Of a stretch of 64,000 bases of DNA, positions 46,842 to 54,927 are shown in pieces (position 1 is the first letter of the stretch; every line of letters begins with the position of its first letter). Origin of the DNA: an uncultured Roseovarius sp. (lineage in GTDB: Bacteria > Pseudomonadota > Alphaproteobacteria > Rhodobacterales > Rhodobacteraceae); assembly GCA_947499555.1 (NCBI GenBank), contig CANMOU010000002.1, positions 1 to 64,000 of the forward strand, read 5' to 3'. A program made the position numbers and the translations under genes. Under the pieces are notes generated by a model. The model did not search any database. It saw nothing but the letters and a program-made list of their open reading frames with translations, and had not been told where the DNA came from.

Positions 46842-48289
46842 GATACCTCCACCGATTTTTGGTCTGGTCCCGCCACTCGCCGCGCGGACGCGATCTGTGA
46901 ACGGGGTTCTTTAGTGCCTTGCCCCAGAGGGACCGCCACCATGACGGCCAGTGCGAGCACGACGATTTCGATCGTGAATACCAAATTATAGGGCGCGTGC
47001 GCTGCAATTCCAGCGGAGCTCGAAGCACCTAGCATGATGTCCCGGACAATGCCGGCCAACGCAACGGCAATTCCCGCACAGGTGGCCTGTACAGCCCCCC
47101 ATGTGCCCAGAGCCAGACCGATCTGACCCTTCGGTGCCGCGCGCATCATCGCAGTCAGTGTCGCATGTCCAAAAAGCCCGGCTCCGAGCCCGGTCAGGAA
47201 CGTCCCAGCGAGAAACATCACGATCCCGCCACCTAGCGACGACAGGATGATGGCCGCAAAGCCCGGGATCCCAATCAAAGCGCCCGCGCGGCCCAGCCTT
47301 GTGGGCGATGCGCCCTGGCCCAATACATGCGAGGCATAGCCAAATCCCAGAAGCGTTCCGCCAGCAAGCAATGCGGTCAGTTTCGTCGTCTGCGCAACGC
47401 TAAGGCCAAGGGCCTGCCCGCCATATGGCTCAAGCAGAACATCGGCCATACCATAACCAAACGTGCCCAGCCCGATCACGACAAGAAGCCGCTTCAGCTT
47501 TGGACGCTTGACGAGATTGTGCAGTGCGATCTGAAACTTTTCGGGACGCGCGTTCAGCATCTCCATCGCGCGCCCACGGTCTCTTGCCTCTTGTTTCCAC
47601 ATGGCAAACATGTTGAGCGAAACTGTAACGACAGCGCAGCCCTGGATGACCTGAATAAGCCGCCCTGGCGTATAATTCTCCAACAGCGCGCCAAAAATCA
47701 GGGCGCTTCCCACCATGCCCAAAAGAAGCATGACATACATCAGCCCGACAACCTTGGGCTGGTCTTCGTCCGCAACAAGGTCTGTCGCCAGAGCAAGGCC
47801 CACCGTCTGCACGATATGCAGGCCTGCGCCGACCAGCAAAAAGGCCAGCGCGGCAGAGCATATGCCGATCCACCTTGGTGCATCCACGGCCTCGCCATAT
47901 CCTGACAGGACCAAAAGGGCGAATGGCATGATGGCAAAGCCACCAAACTGATAGAGCGTGCCCTTCCAGATGTAGGGCGCGCGCCGAAGGCCGAGAGCTG
48001 AGACATGCGTGTCTGACTTGTATCCAACAAGCGTGCGCAGTGGGGCAAAGACCAAAGGCAAGGCCAGCATGACTGCGACAATCGACGCCGGAACCGCCAG
48101 TTCAACAATCATTACACGGTTAAGCGTGCCCACCAAAAGGACAAGCGCCATTCCCACCGTGACCTGAAAAAGCGAAAGTCGGAGCAGACGCGACAAAGGC
48201 ACCTCATCGGTCGCCACATCTGCGAAAGGCAGATATTTTGGCCCGATAGACGCCAGTTTGCGTAGGGCAAAGCTCCGATAGTTGAACAT
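46838..48289 (-). CDS. pucC: PucC-family light-harvesting assembly protein
   Basis: A 483-residue membrane protein of the PucC/LhaA branch of the MFS fold, with about 12 transmembrane helices. Marks are TLNRVMIVELAVPASIVAVM (about 56-75), the YKSDTHVSALGLRRAPYIWK loop (about 93-112), and the FGYGMADVLLEPYGGQALGL segment in the second half. PucC helps insert or assemble LH2 bacteriochlorophyll-protein complexes. It lies 102 bp after pucA with two stem-loops between, and overlaps the repeat-protein gene by 4 bp. Confidence 0.93.
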   Translation of the reverse strand: MFNYRSFALRKLASIGPKYLPFADVATDEVPLSRLLRLSLFQVTVGMALVLLVGTLNRVMIVELAVPASIVAVMLALPLVFAPLRTLVGYKSDTHVSALGLRRAPYIWKGTLYQFGGFAIMPFALLVLSGYGEAVDAPRWIGICSAALAFLLVGAGLHIVQTVGLALATDLVADEDQPKVVGLMYVMLLLGMVGSALIFGALLENYTPGRLIQVIQGCAVVTVSLNMFAMWKQEARDRGRAMEMLNARPEKFQIALHNLVKRPKLKRLLVVIGLGTFGYGMADVLLEPYGGQALGLSVAQTTKLTALLAGGTLLGFGYASHVLGQGASPTRLGRAGALIGIPGFAAIILSSLGGGIVMFLAGTFLTGLGAGLFGHATLTAMMRAAPKGQIGLALGTWGAVQATCAGIAVALAGIVRDIMLGASSSAGIAAHAPYNLVFTIEIVVLALAVMVAVPLGQGTKEPRSQIASARRVAGPDQKSVEVS

Positions 48290-48298
48290 CGAGTTTCG

Positions 48299-48354
48299 GC
48301 GCCACGTCGTGGCGCAGTCCTGAATATGTGTGCGGCGGTACCCGTCAACCGCCG
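48299..48354 (-). other. Two stem-loops between pucA and pucC
   Basis: CGGCGGT/ACCGCCG (48333-48354) and GCGCCAC-GTC-GTGGCGC (48299-48315) lie in the pucA-pucC gap. The second ends 10 nt before the pucC start, where no good ribosome site is visible. Similar stable hairpins in puf/puc operons protect the upstream LH mRNA and lower pucC expression. Confidence 0.6.
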
Positions 48355-48391
48355 TTTTGCGAAAGGCCCGGGACGCGCCCGGCCCCCTAGC

Positions 48392-48718
48392 CTATTGTGC
48401 GACAGACGCCATTACATCTGGCTTCTGAATGATCGCCGTTGCGACTGATCCATCCGGCATGACAAGTGTCACTTCGGTCTGACCATCCGCGCGCGGTGTC
48501 ACATAGCTTACCTTGGCGGTATCAAGTTGCTCGGTCTGCTCCAAAGCTGCCGATTGATCGCCCGACCCCATTGGAACACCCTGTAGGAAATCATCCACCC
48601 AGGAGGTGTTGCTGAGAACAGCGACATGCACGGCAAAAGAGCCTACCGCAACAGCACCAAGGAAAATCGGTACGCCCACATTCGGGGATACCACGAGCCA
48701 CATCTTAGCATTATTCAT
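48392..48718 (-). CDS. pucA: LH2 alpha polypeptide with a long C-terminal extension
   Basis: A 108-residue light-harvesting alpha chain. Residues 1-50 match PucA: MWLVVSPNVGVPIFLGAVAV, transmembrane helix and SFAVHVAV with the bacteriochlorophyll-ligand His. Normal PucA ends near residue 55, while here about 55 more residues follow (from GSGDQSAALEQTEQLDTAKV to the end), polar and rich in Thr/Asp with no second membrane helix. The stop is 13 bp after pucB. A long alpha chain is known for puc2A of R. sphaeroides, but this one is shorter. Confidence 0.88.
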   Translation of the reverse strand: MNNAKMWLVVSPNVGVPIFLGAVAVGSFAVHVAVLSNTSWVDDFLQGVPMGSGDQSAALEQTEQLDTAKVSYVTPRADGQTEVTLVMPDGSVATAIIQKPDVMASVAQ

Positions 48719-48730
48719 GTCAGCTCCTCC

Positions 48731-48886
48731 TTAGCCCAGCCACGGTGTGGACACGGCCACGAGTATATGCGCCAAAAGCGCGATGACGCCGAAGACGCGC
48801 GTGCCATCAATCAGATAGCTGTGCACTTCCTCCGCTTCACGTAATGTCAGGCCGGTTGGCCAGACTTTATCAGGATCATCGGACAT
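48731..48886 (-). CDS. pucB: LH2 beta polypeptide
   Basis: A 51-residue light-harvesting beta chain. It has GLTLREAEEVHSYLIDGTRV with the upstream His, then a membrane helix with the bacteriochlorophyll His in ALLAHILVAVSTPWLG. It starts at the ATG at 48886, 8 bases after AAGGAG; the frame runs upstream to 48955 without a ribosome site. It is first in pucBAC, under the PpsR sites at 48996 and 49022. Confidence 0.93.
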   Translation of the reverse strand: MSDDPDKVWPTGLTLREAEEVHSYLIDGTRVFGVIALLAHILVAVSTPWLG

Positions 48887-48995
48887 TTTCCGTCTCCTTC
48901 TTCTTGGTCCTGCACAGTGAATTTCGCCAGCCCATTTGGACAGGCCAAATACCACTGCAGGCCGGCGTTGCAGGCACGCCAGCCTGATAGAAGGG

Positions 48996-49013
48996 TGTCA
49001 TATTAATTGGACA
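48996..49013. promoter_or_regulatory. PpsR/CrtJ binding palindrome 1
   Basis: TGTC-N10-GACA (fits TGT-N12-ACA), 110 bp upstream of pucB. PpsR/CrtJ represses puc genes in high oxygen in purple bacteria. Confidence 0.8.
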
Positions 49014-49021
49014 AAAACAAA

Positions 49022-49039
49022 TGTAATTTTTAATTTACA
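49022..49039. promoter_or_regulatory. PpsR/CrtJ binding palindrome 2
   Basis: A second TGT-N12-ACA site eight base pairs from the first. Tandem sites about 8 bp apart are the classic cooperative PpsR arrangement. Confidence 0.75.
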
Positions 49040-49274
49040 CTTTGCGGCAATCCGGCCGTGAACCTAATGAAACTCTGATCTGCTGTGTCAGAATGTCGCA
49101 ACCCGACTGATATCGCAGGGAAAACTACGGCGGTCCCGACAGAATTGTCTTCAAGAGCACAATTCAAAAAATTCCCAAAACGATGATGATGTATAGCCAG
49201 GCAAGCAATTTGGCCGGTTGTCGGCTGGCAAAACCGGCCAAGCGATTCCGTGATTAGCGAAAGAAATTGATGCC

Positions 49275-50417
49275 CTATCGAGGTTGGGGTGTTTGCGCAG
49301 AGTTATAGGGCGTCCAATCCGAAATCTCGGGATAGTAGGTCTTCCGCCACTGACGAACTCTGGGGTTCATGACGCGCCGCCAAATCGGAGGCACCATCGC
49401 CGCCATGGTCATCACCGGATACCCATAGGGGAGCTGCGGCGCTTCGTCGTCGGTATAGGTCTGCAACAATGGAAACCGCCGGTTGGGTTTGTAGTGATGA
49501 TCCGAATGCCGCTGCAGGTTAATCAACAGCCAGTTCGACGCCTTGTGAGATGCATTCCAACTGTGCTGCGGCTTGACATGTTCATACTTCCCGTCGCCGA
49601 GATGTTTGCGTGTCAGACCGTAATGCTCAACATAATTGACAAGCTCCAGCTGCCACACCGCGACGAAAGCCTGCCATATGAAAAGCAAAACACCGGCCCA
49701 GCCGCCAAGCAGCAATGCGAGACTCAGGGCGTAAGCCTGCAAGCCCCAGTAAAACCAAAACGGGTTTGACAGATCGTGCCATGGCTTGCCTCGACGCTCT
49801 TGTAACGCGGCCTCTGCCTTGAAAGCGGATTTAAAGCAGTTGATCAGAACGCGCGGGAAGAAACGGTGAAAGCCTTCATTGTAGCGCGCGGTGACCGGAT
49901 CGCGGGGCGTGCCCACATAGCGGTGATGCACCAACAGATGCTCAGAGCGAAAATGCGAATAAAGCACCATCGCAAGCAGCGCGTCGGCAAAGAACCGTTC
50001 ACTTCGGTTCTTCTGATGCATCAACTCATGGGAAAAGTTGATCCCGACCGTACCGGAGATCACGCCCATCCCAAAGAAAAGCGCGATGGTCTCTAACGCC
50101 GACAGACGCTCACTTCCCGGCCCTGTCGCGTACCAGATCATCCAGAAAAGCAGGCAGAATTGTATGGGCGTCCAGATGATCGTAACTGCGGTGTAGAGCC
50201 GAACATGTTTGTCGCGCGTCTCTGGGTCTAGGTTTTCGAGCTCCAGCCCAAGGACCACGTCGAGAGCTGCAAAGAAGTACCAGGTGATCACAGGAAGCAG
50301 CAGCAAGGACCAGCCACCTTGCAGCGCTGCGTAGATCGCGAGCGGAACAAGTCCGAGAGCCATCCAGAATGGCAAGACTCGTTGCCATCGGCCGATATCA
50401 GAGGTGATCGAGGTCAA
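49275..50417 (-). CDS. alkB: Alkane 1-monooxygenase
   Basis: A 380-residue integral-membrane diiron hydroxylase that oxidises the terminal carbon of alkanes. The His boxes are HELMHQ (about 130), HLLVHHRYVG (about 160), LQRHSDHH (about 305) and NYVEHYG (about 262). Six hydrophobic segments are expected, two of them near the N-terminus. It stands beside the puc operon; rubredoxin and rubredoxin reductase are not in the window. The ATG at 50417 lacks a strong site. Confidence 0.93.
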   Translation of the reverse strand: MTSITSDIGRWQRVLPFWMALGLVPLAIYAALQGGWSLLLLPVITWYFFAALDVVLGLELENLDPETRDKHVRLYTAVTIIWTPIQFCLLFWMIWYATGPGSERLSALETIALFFGMGVISGTVGINFSHELMHQKNRSERFFADALLAMVLYSHFRSEHLLVHHRYVGTPRDPVTARYNEGFHRFFPRVLINCFKSAFKAEAALQERRGKPWHDLSNPFWFYWGLQAYALSLALLLGGWAGVLLFIWQAFVAVWQLELVNYVEHYGLTRKHLGDGKYEHVKPQHSWNASHKASNWLLINLQRHSDHHYKPNRRFPLLQTYTDDEAPQLPYGYPVMTMAAMVPPIWRRVMNPRVRQWRKTYYPEISDWTPYNSAQTPQPR

Positions 50418-50450
50418 GACATCTCCAAGGTGAACCCAAAAGTGAAACGA

Positions 50451-51512
50451 TCAGTTTAGATTTTGCAGCTTTTCTCGCGCCAAGTCAAAAACCTTCCGCA
50501 TGACGGTAGGTAACTCCGCGGGTCGAAAAAGCTCTGATTCTACGAATTCACCGGCATCTGGCTCGGAAGATTGGCCGACAACGGCAATTTCGACGTCCAG
50601 GTGAAGATGAAAATGCGTGAAAGTATGCCGGGCCTGCGCGCCTAGTTTTTTCCAGGATGCCGCCACCGGAGGGGCCGGAACAGGCTTTGCTGACCACTCG
50701 CTTCCGGGCCACCCGAGCATCCCGCCCAACAGGCCTTTGTCTGGCCGGCGCTCCAACAGCCACGCACCATCAGCGCGGCGCGCAACATAGGCTATTCCAT
50801 AGCGCGTCGGCTTCGGTTTCTTCGGGGTCTTGGCAGGCAGTTCTGCCTGTATGCCCGCCTTGCGGGCACGACATGCGGACATCCAAGGGCAAATCCCGCA
50901 GGCCGGGGCGCGCGGTGTGCAGATGGTGGCTCCAAGGTCCATCACGGCCTGGGCATAGTCACCTGCACGCTTGGTAGGCGTCAGGCGCGCAGCGCATTCC
51001 TTGATCTCCGGCTTGGCCGCTGGCAACGGCGTGCGAAGCTCAAACAACCGCGCCATAACCCTCTCAACATTGCCATCCACAACCACCTCAGACGCATCAT
51101 ACGCAATGGCTGCTATGGCTGCAGAAGTGTAAGGGCCAATGCCCGGCAAGGCCTGCAAGGCTTGGGCTGTCTGTGGGAAAACACCGCCATGGTCCCCGGT
51201 CACAATCCGGGCGCATTTCAACAGGTTGCGCGCCCGCGCGTAATACCCAAGTCCCGCCCATTCGCCCATCACATCTGCGTCCTTGGCATTTGCCAGGTCC
51301 GATACCGTCGGCCAGAGCGACGTAAACCTCTCAAAATAGTTTTTGACTGCGGCAACTGTTGTCTGTTGCAGCATGATCTCGCTTAGCCAGACACGGTAAG
51401 GATCAGGGCGCACACCACGTTTTCGATCAGCAGGCGAAACACGCCATGGCAGCTCTCGCGCATGCCTGTCGTACCAATCGAGCAAAGCCTCGGACATTTC
51501 CAATTCACGCAT
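50451..51512 (-). CDS. mutY: A/G-specific adenine glycosylase
   Basis: A 353-residue base-excision enzyme removing A from 8-oxoG:A pairs. The HhH-GPD domain includes EIMLQQTTVAAVKNYFERF (about 45-63, with the catalytic Glu), LPGIGPYTSAAI and VDGNVERVM (catalytic Asp). The iron-sulfur cluster is CTPRAPACGICPWMSAC (about 200-216). A C-terminal MutT-like domain (about 235-350) recognises 8-oxoG. GGAG is found nine bases before the ATG at 51512. Confidence 0.93.
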   Translation of the reverse strand: MRELEMSEALLDWYDRHARELPWRVSPADRKRGVRPDPYRVWLSEIMLQQTTVAAVKNYFERFTSLWPTVSDLANAKDADVMGEWAGLGYYARARNLLKCARIVTGDHGGVFPQTAQALQALPGIGPYTSAAIAAIAYDASEVVVDGNVERVMARLFELRTPLPAAKPEIKECAARLTPTKRAGDYAQAVMDLGATICTPRAPACGICPWMSACRARKAGIQAELPAKTPKKPKPTRYGIAYVARRADGAWLLERRPDKGLLGGMLGWPGSEWSAKPVPAPPVAASWKKLGAQARHTFTHFHLHLDVEIAVVGQSSEPDAGEFVESELFRPAELPTVMRKVFDLAREKLQNLN

Positions 51513-51605
51513 CTGTTACTCCGCGTTATTCTGCTGTGAGAGGCTTTGCATTTGTGTCACTCGCCACATGCCTTACATTAGAGTGAATTGCAGGGGAGAA
51601 CAGCC

Positions 51606-52133
51606 ATGCCCGCGCGCAAGGGCACGACATTCGGCTTCAAACGTGGCGGCACTTTGCTCGCATCGCAGATCCGCAAAGGATCGGAGAGCCGGGGGTTTGC
51701 CGTGTCGCGGGTGCTGACACAATGGCCTGAGATCGCCGGTGAGGAAATCGCGGCGCAGTCCCGGCCCGTGAAAGTGAGTTATGGTCGAGGTGGGTTTGGT
51801 GCCTCGCTGACCATCCTGACCACCGGCGCGAACGCCCCGATGCTGGAGATGCAGAAAGAAAACCTGCGCGAACGCGTGAACGCGGCTTACGGCTACAACG
51901 CCATTTCTCGCATCCTCATCACACAGACTGCGCCGATCGGATTTGCCGACGGTCAGGCCGATTTCGATCACCGCGCAGGCAAACCCGCCGAGACATCCGA
52001 GCCAAACCCGCAAACACGGGCCGAAGCCGCTGATCTGGCGGCACCGGTTGCCAACAATGATCTGCGAAGTGCCCTTGAAAAGCTGGGGCAGAACGTGCTT
52101 ACCAAATCACAAACATCAAAACCTCAAAGGTGA
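51606..52133 (+). CDS. DUF721/DciA-like protein
   Basis: A 175-residue protein of the DUF721 family, whose best-studied member DciA loads the replicative helicase. The domain is at about 20-110 (LTQWPEIAGEEIAAQSRPVK and NAPMLEMQKENLRERVNAAY); the tail is disordered and Ala-rich. The start at 51606 follows GGGGAGAA; an upstream TTG frame start is weaker. It lies divergent from mutY and directly before the DsbA-like gene (3 bp gap). Confidence 0.75.
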   Translation: MPARKGTTFGFKRGGTLLASQIRKGSESRGFAVSRVLTQWPEIAGEEIAAQSRPVKVSYGRGGFGASLTILTTGANAPMLEMQKENLRERVNAAYGYNAISRILITQTAPIGFADGQADFDHRAGKPAETSEPNPQTRAEAADLAAPVANNDLRSALEKLGQNVLTKSQTSKPQR

Positions 52134-52136
52134 TTA

Positions 52137-52820
52137 ATGAACAAAGTTGTACTTTCAGGGGTTCTTGCCCTTGCCCTCGCTGCGCTTGGCGCCTGGTGGA
52201 TGACATCAAGCTCCAGCAGCACCGATCAGGCGGCGGCAAATCTACTTGGTGCCGCACATGCCCAGGACAGCGATGCCGAGGTTGACACGTCACTGGTCAA
52301 GGAAATGACCCTTGGCGCGGAAGACGCGCCGGTGACCTTGGTCGAATACGCATCCTTCACCTGCCCGCATTGTGCCTCTTTCCACATGAACCAGCTCAAA
52401 GAGCTCAAAGCCGATTATATCGACACCGGCAAAGTCAGGTTCGTCTACCGCGACGTCTATTTTGACCGTTTCGGCCTTTGGGCAGCGATGGTGGCCCGCT
52501 GCGGCGGTGAGGAGCGGTTCTTCGGCATATCCGACATGATCTACGAGCAGCAACGCGACTGGATCGGGTCAGGGCAGGATCCTGTTGCCATTACAAGTAA
52601 CCTGCGGCGTATCGGCAAGGTCGCAGGGCTGAGCGACGAACAATTGGATGCATGCCTGTCTGACGCCGACAAGGCGCAAGCCTTGGTCGCGGTGTACCAG
52701 CAGAACGCAGAAGCAGACGCGATCAATTCCACGCCAACGCTGATCATCAATGGCGAAAAGCATGGCAACATGTCCTACGCCGAGCTTCAGGGCATCATCG
52801 ACGGTCTCCTGCCGCAATGA
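52137..52820 (+). CDS. DsbA-family thioredoxin-like protein
   Basis: A 227-residue periplasmic thiol oxidoreductase or disulfide carrier. A signal segment (MNKVVLSGVLALALAALGAW) with cleavage after AHA is followed by the active site TCPHC (about 79-83) and the cis-Pro loop STPTLIINGEKHG (about 202-214). It is of the BdbD/DsbA (thioredoxin_4) type. It overlaps the CoA-transferase gene by 4 bp. Confidence 0.85.
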   Translation: MNKVVLSGVLALALAALGAWWMTSSSSSTDQAAANLLGAAHAQDSDAEVDTSLVKEMTLGAEDAPVTLVEYASFTCPHCASFHMNQLKELKADYIDTGKVRFVYRDVYFDRFGLWAAMVARCGGEERFFGISDMIYEQQRDWIGSGQDPVAITSNLRRIGKVAGLSDEQLDACLSDADKAQALVAVYQQNAEADAINSTPTLIINGEKHGNMSYAELQGIIDGLLPQ

Positions 52821-53938
52821 AACCAGCACCTCTTGCCGGGTTAAAGGTCGTTGAACTGGCACGCATTCTGGCTGGCCCCTGGGCTGGCCAGACGCTTGCC
52901 GATCTCGGCGCTGAGGTGATCAAGGTGGAAAGCCCGGCTGGCGATGATACGCGTCAGTGGGGACCACCCTTTATCGAACGCAAAGGCGACAGATCCGCCG
53001 CGTATTACCATTCCTGCAACCGCGGCAAGCAAAGCATCACAGTCGATTTCAGGACCGACGAGGGCAAAGCGCGCGTCCGTGATCTTGTGCGCGGCGCAGA
53101 TATCGTCTTGGAGAACTTCAAGGTTGGCGGACTGGCCAAGTACGGGCTTGATTACGAGAGCCTCGCCAAGATCAACCCGCGCCTCATCTACTGCTCGATC
53201 ACGGGCTTCGGCCAAGACGGCCCCTATGCGCATCGTGCGGGATATGACTACATCATTCAGGGCATGTCGGGTGTCATGTCCGTGACCGGTGATGCCGAAG
53301 CCCAGCCCATCAAGGTCGGTGTGGCGATTGCCGATCTGTTTACCGGCGTCTATGCGACAACAGCCATTCTTGCCGCCCTGCACCAGCGCCAGTCCACCGG
53401 CAGGGGGCAGCATATCGATATGGCATTGCTGGATGTGGCTTTGGCGATTACAGCCAATCAGGCCATGAACTATCTGGCCACCGGCACGCCGCCGGGGCGG
53501 TTGGGGAATTTTCATCCAAACCTCTCTCCTTATCAGGTGTTCGACTGTGCCGATGGCCATCTGATCATCGCGGTCGGAAATGACAGCCAATATGCCAAGT
53601 TCTGCGCACTTCTGGGCTGTCCGAAATTGGCGGAGCATGCTGATTACCAGACAAATGCAGACCGGGTGACGCATCGATATGCGCTCACCGATGCGCTGAC
53701 GGAATACACCCTCAAACGCACCAAAGCGGAGCTTCTGGAGGCCTGCGAAGCGCATGGCGTGCCTGCAGGTCCGATCAACAACTTGCAAGAAGTGCTGGAC
53801 GATCCGCAAATCAAAGCTCGGGAGATGCAGATCGAGCTGGATGGCGTTCCTGGCCTGCGCACGCCGATCAAATTTTCGGATGCCGACCTTGCCCTGCATC
53901 GCCCGTCCCCGAAGCTGGGCGAAGACAAAATTGGCTAA
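52817..53938 (+). CDS. CaiB/BaiF family CoA-transferase
   Basis: A 373-residue class III CoA-transferase. The core LKVVELARILAGPWAGQTLA lies at about 9-28, GADIVLENFKVGGLAKYGLD near 95-114, and the catalytic Asp in DMALLDVALAITANQA (about 200). It transfers CoA between acids, subject unknown. It overlaps the DsbA-like gene and converges with lpxK, overlapping its end by 4 bp. Confidence 0.88.
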   Translation: MKPAPLAGLKVVELARILAGPWAGQTLADLGAEVIKVESPAGDDTRQWGPPFIERKGDRSAAYYHSCNRGKQSITVDFRTDEGKARVRDLVRGADIVLENFKVGGLAKYGLDYESLAKINPRLIYCSITGFGQDGPYAHRAGYDYIIQGMSGVMSVTGDAEAQPIKVGVAIADLFTGVYATTAILAALHQRQSTGRGQHIDMALLDVALAITANQAMNYLATGTPPGRLGNFHPNLSPYQVFDCADGHLIIAVGNDSQYAKFCALLGCPKLAEHADYQTNADRVTHRYALTDALTEYTLKRTKAELLEACEAHGVPAGPINNLQEVLDDPQIKAREMQIELDGVPGLRTPIKFSDADLALHRPSPKLGEDKIG

Positions 53939-54927
53939 AGGCCGATTTTCTTCAGCAGAGCGTCAATAGCGGACCAGTCGTCAAGCTCCAGGCGCACGGG
54001 CACTGTAAGGACCTTTTTTCGAAACTCCGATTGCAAACGCACTGCATCTTTTTCGGTTGTGACAAGCTGTGCGCCCAGCAGCATCGCCTCGTTCTCAAGC
54101 CGTGTCATGAGCGAGGATGTGAGCGGCTGATGATCCTCAAGGGCTTCGCTGCGAACCAGCTCAACCCCAAGGTCCCGCAATGTCGCAAAGAACTTTTCCG
54201 GATGTCCGATCCCGGCGAAGGCAAGCGCGCGCAATCCGTCCCACTCCATGCCTGTCTTCAAAGGCGCAAGGTGGCCACGGGCATGCGGCACTGCAACCAT
54301 ATCTCCCCAATTCATTTCGAACTGCGCCTGTGCTGGTTTTGGTCCGATGCTCAGCAGAAGGTCTGCCCGGCTCAAGCCGATGGCAACCGGCTCTCGCAGC
54401 GGCCCAGCAGGCAGGCAAAGGCCGTTGCCGAACCCTTTGACCGCATCGACCACAACAAAAGCGAGATCGCGCGCCACTGCCGGATTCTGGTGCCCATCAT
54501 CCATGATGATGACATCAGCGCCCGAGGCCGATGCGGCCTTTGCCGCTGCTGCGCGATCCTTCGCGACCCAAACCCGCGTAAAGGCGGAGATAAGCAAAGG
54601 CTCATCGCCCACTTCGTCGGCACGATGGTTGCGTTCATCGACTTCGACTGGTCCTTCAAGACTGCCGCCATGGCCTCTTGAGATGACCGCAGGGTCGCGC
54701 CCGCGGGCCTGAAGATGCTGCAAAAGGGCGATGACCGTGGGCGTCTTTCCAGTGCCGCCGGCATTCAAATTGCCCACGCAGATCACCGGTTGAGGCGTTT
54801 TGAATTCAGGCGGGCGGGCGATACGGCGGGCGGTGGCTGTCGCATAGAGCCAGCCCAGAGGAGACAATGCCCGTGCCCGCAGACCCGGGTGATCTGCCGG
54901 ACGATCCCAAAAGGAAAATGCACGCAT
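53935..54927 (-). CDS. lpxK: Tetraacyldisaccharide 4'-kinase
   Basis: A 330-residue inner-membrane-associated kinase that phosphorylates lipid A precursor. The Walker A is NLNAGGTGKTPTVIALLQHL (about 51-70), ISRGHGGSLEGP follows, and the DDGHQN motif is near 155. The ATG at 54927 lies in the waaA stop region (TGATG overlap), giving a two-gene lipid A/Kdo unit. An upstream frame extension to 55014 would lie inside waaA and is not needed. Confidence 0.92.
   Translation of the reverse strand: MRAFSFWDRPADHPGLRARALSPLGWLYATATARRIARPPEFKTPQPVICVGNLNAGGTGKTPTVIALLQHLQARGRDPAVISRGHGGSLEGPVEVDERNHRADEVGDEPLLISAFTRVWVAKDRAAAAKAASASGADVIIMDDGHQNPAVARDLAFVVVDAVKGFGNGLCLPAGPLREPVAIGLSRADLLLSIGPKPAQAQFEMNWGDMVAVPHARGHLAPLKTGMEWDGLRALAFAGIGHPEKFFATLRDLGVELVRSEALEDHQPLTSSLMTRLENEAMLLGAQLVTTEKDAVRLQSEFRKKVLTVPVRLELDDWSAIDALLKKIGL

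Larger units (their letters stand above)
48887..49274. other. puc promoter region and alkB downstream gap, no gene seen
   Basis: The right part (48955-49060) carries the puc promoter with two PpsR sites. On the minus strand a TTACAT and TATGAC pair 18 bp apart could serve as -35/-10 inside the operator zone. The rest to 49274 is the 3' flank of alkB, with no other feature noticed. Confidence 0.6.
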
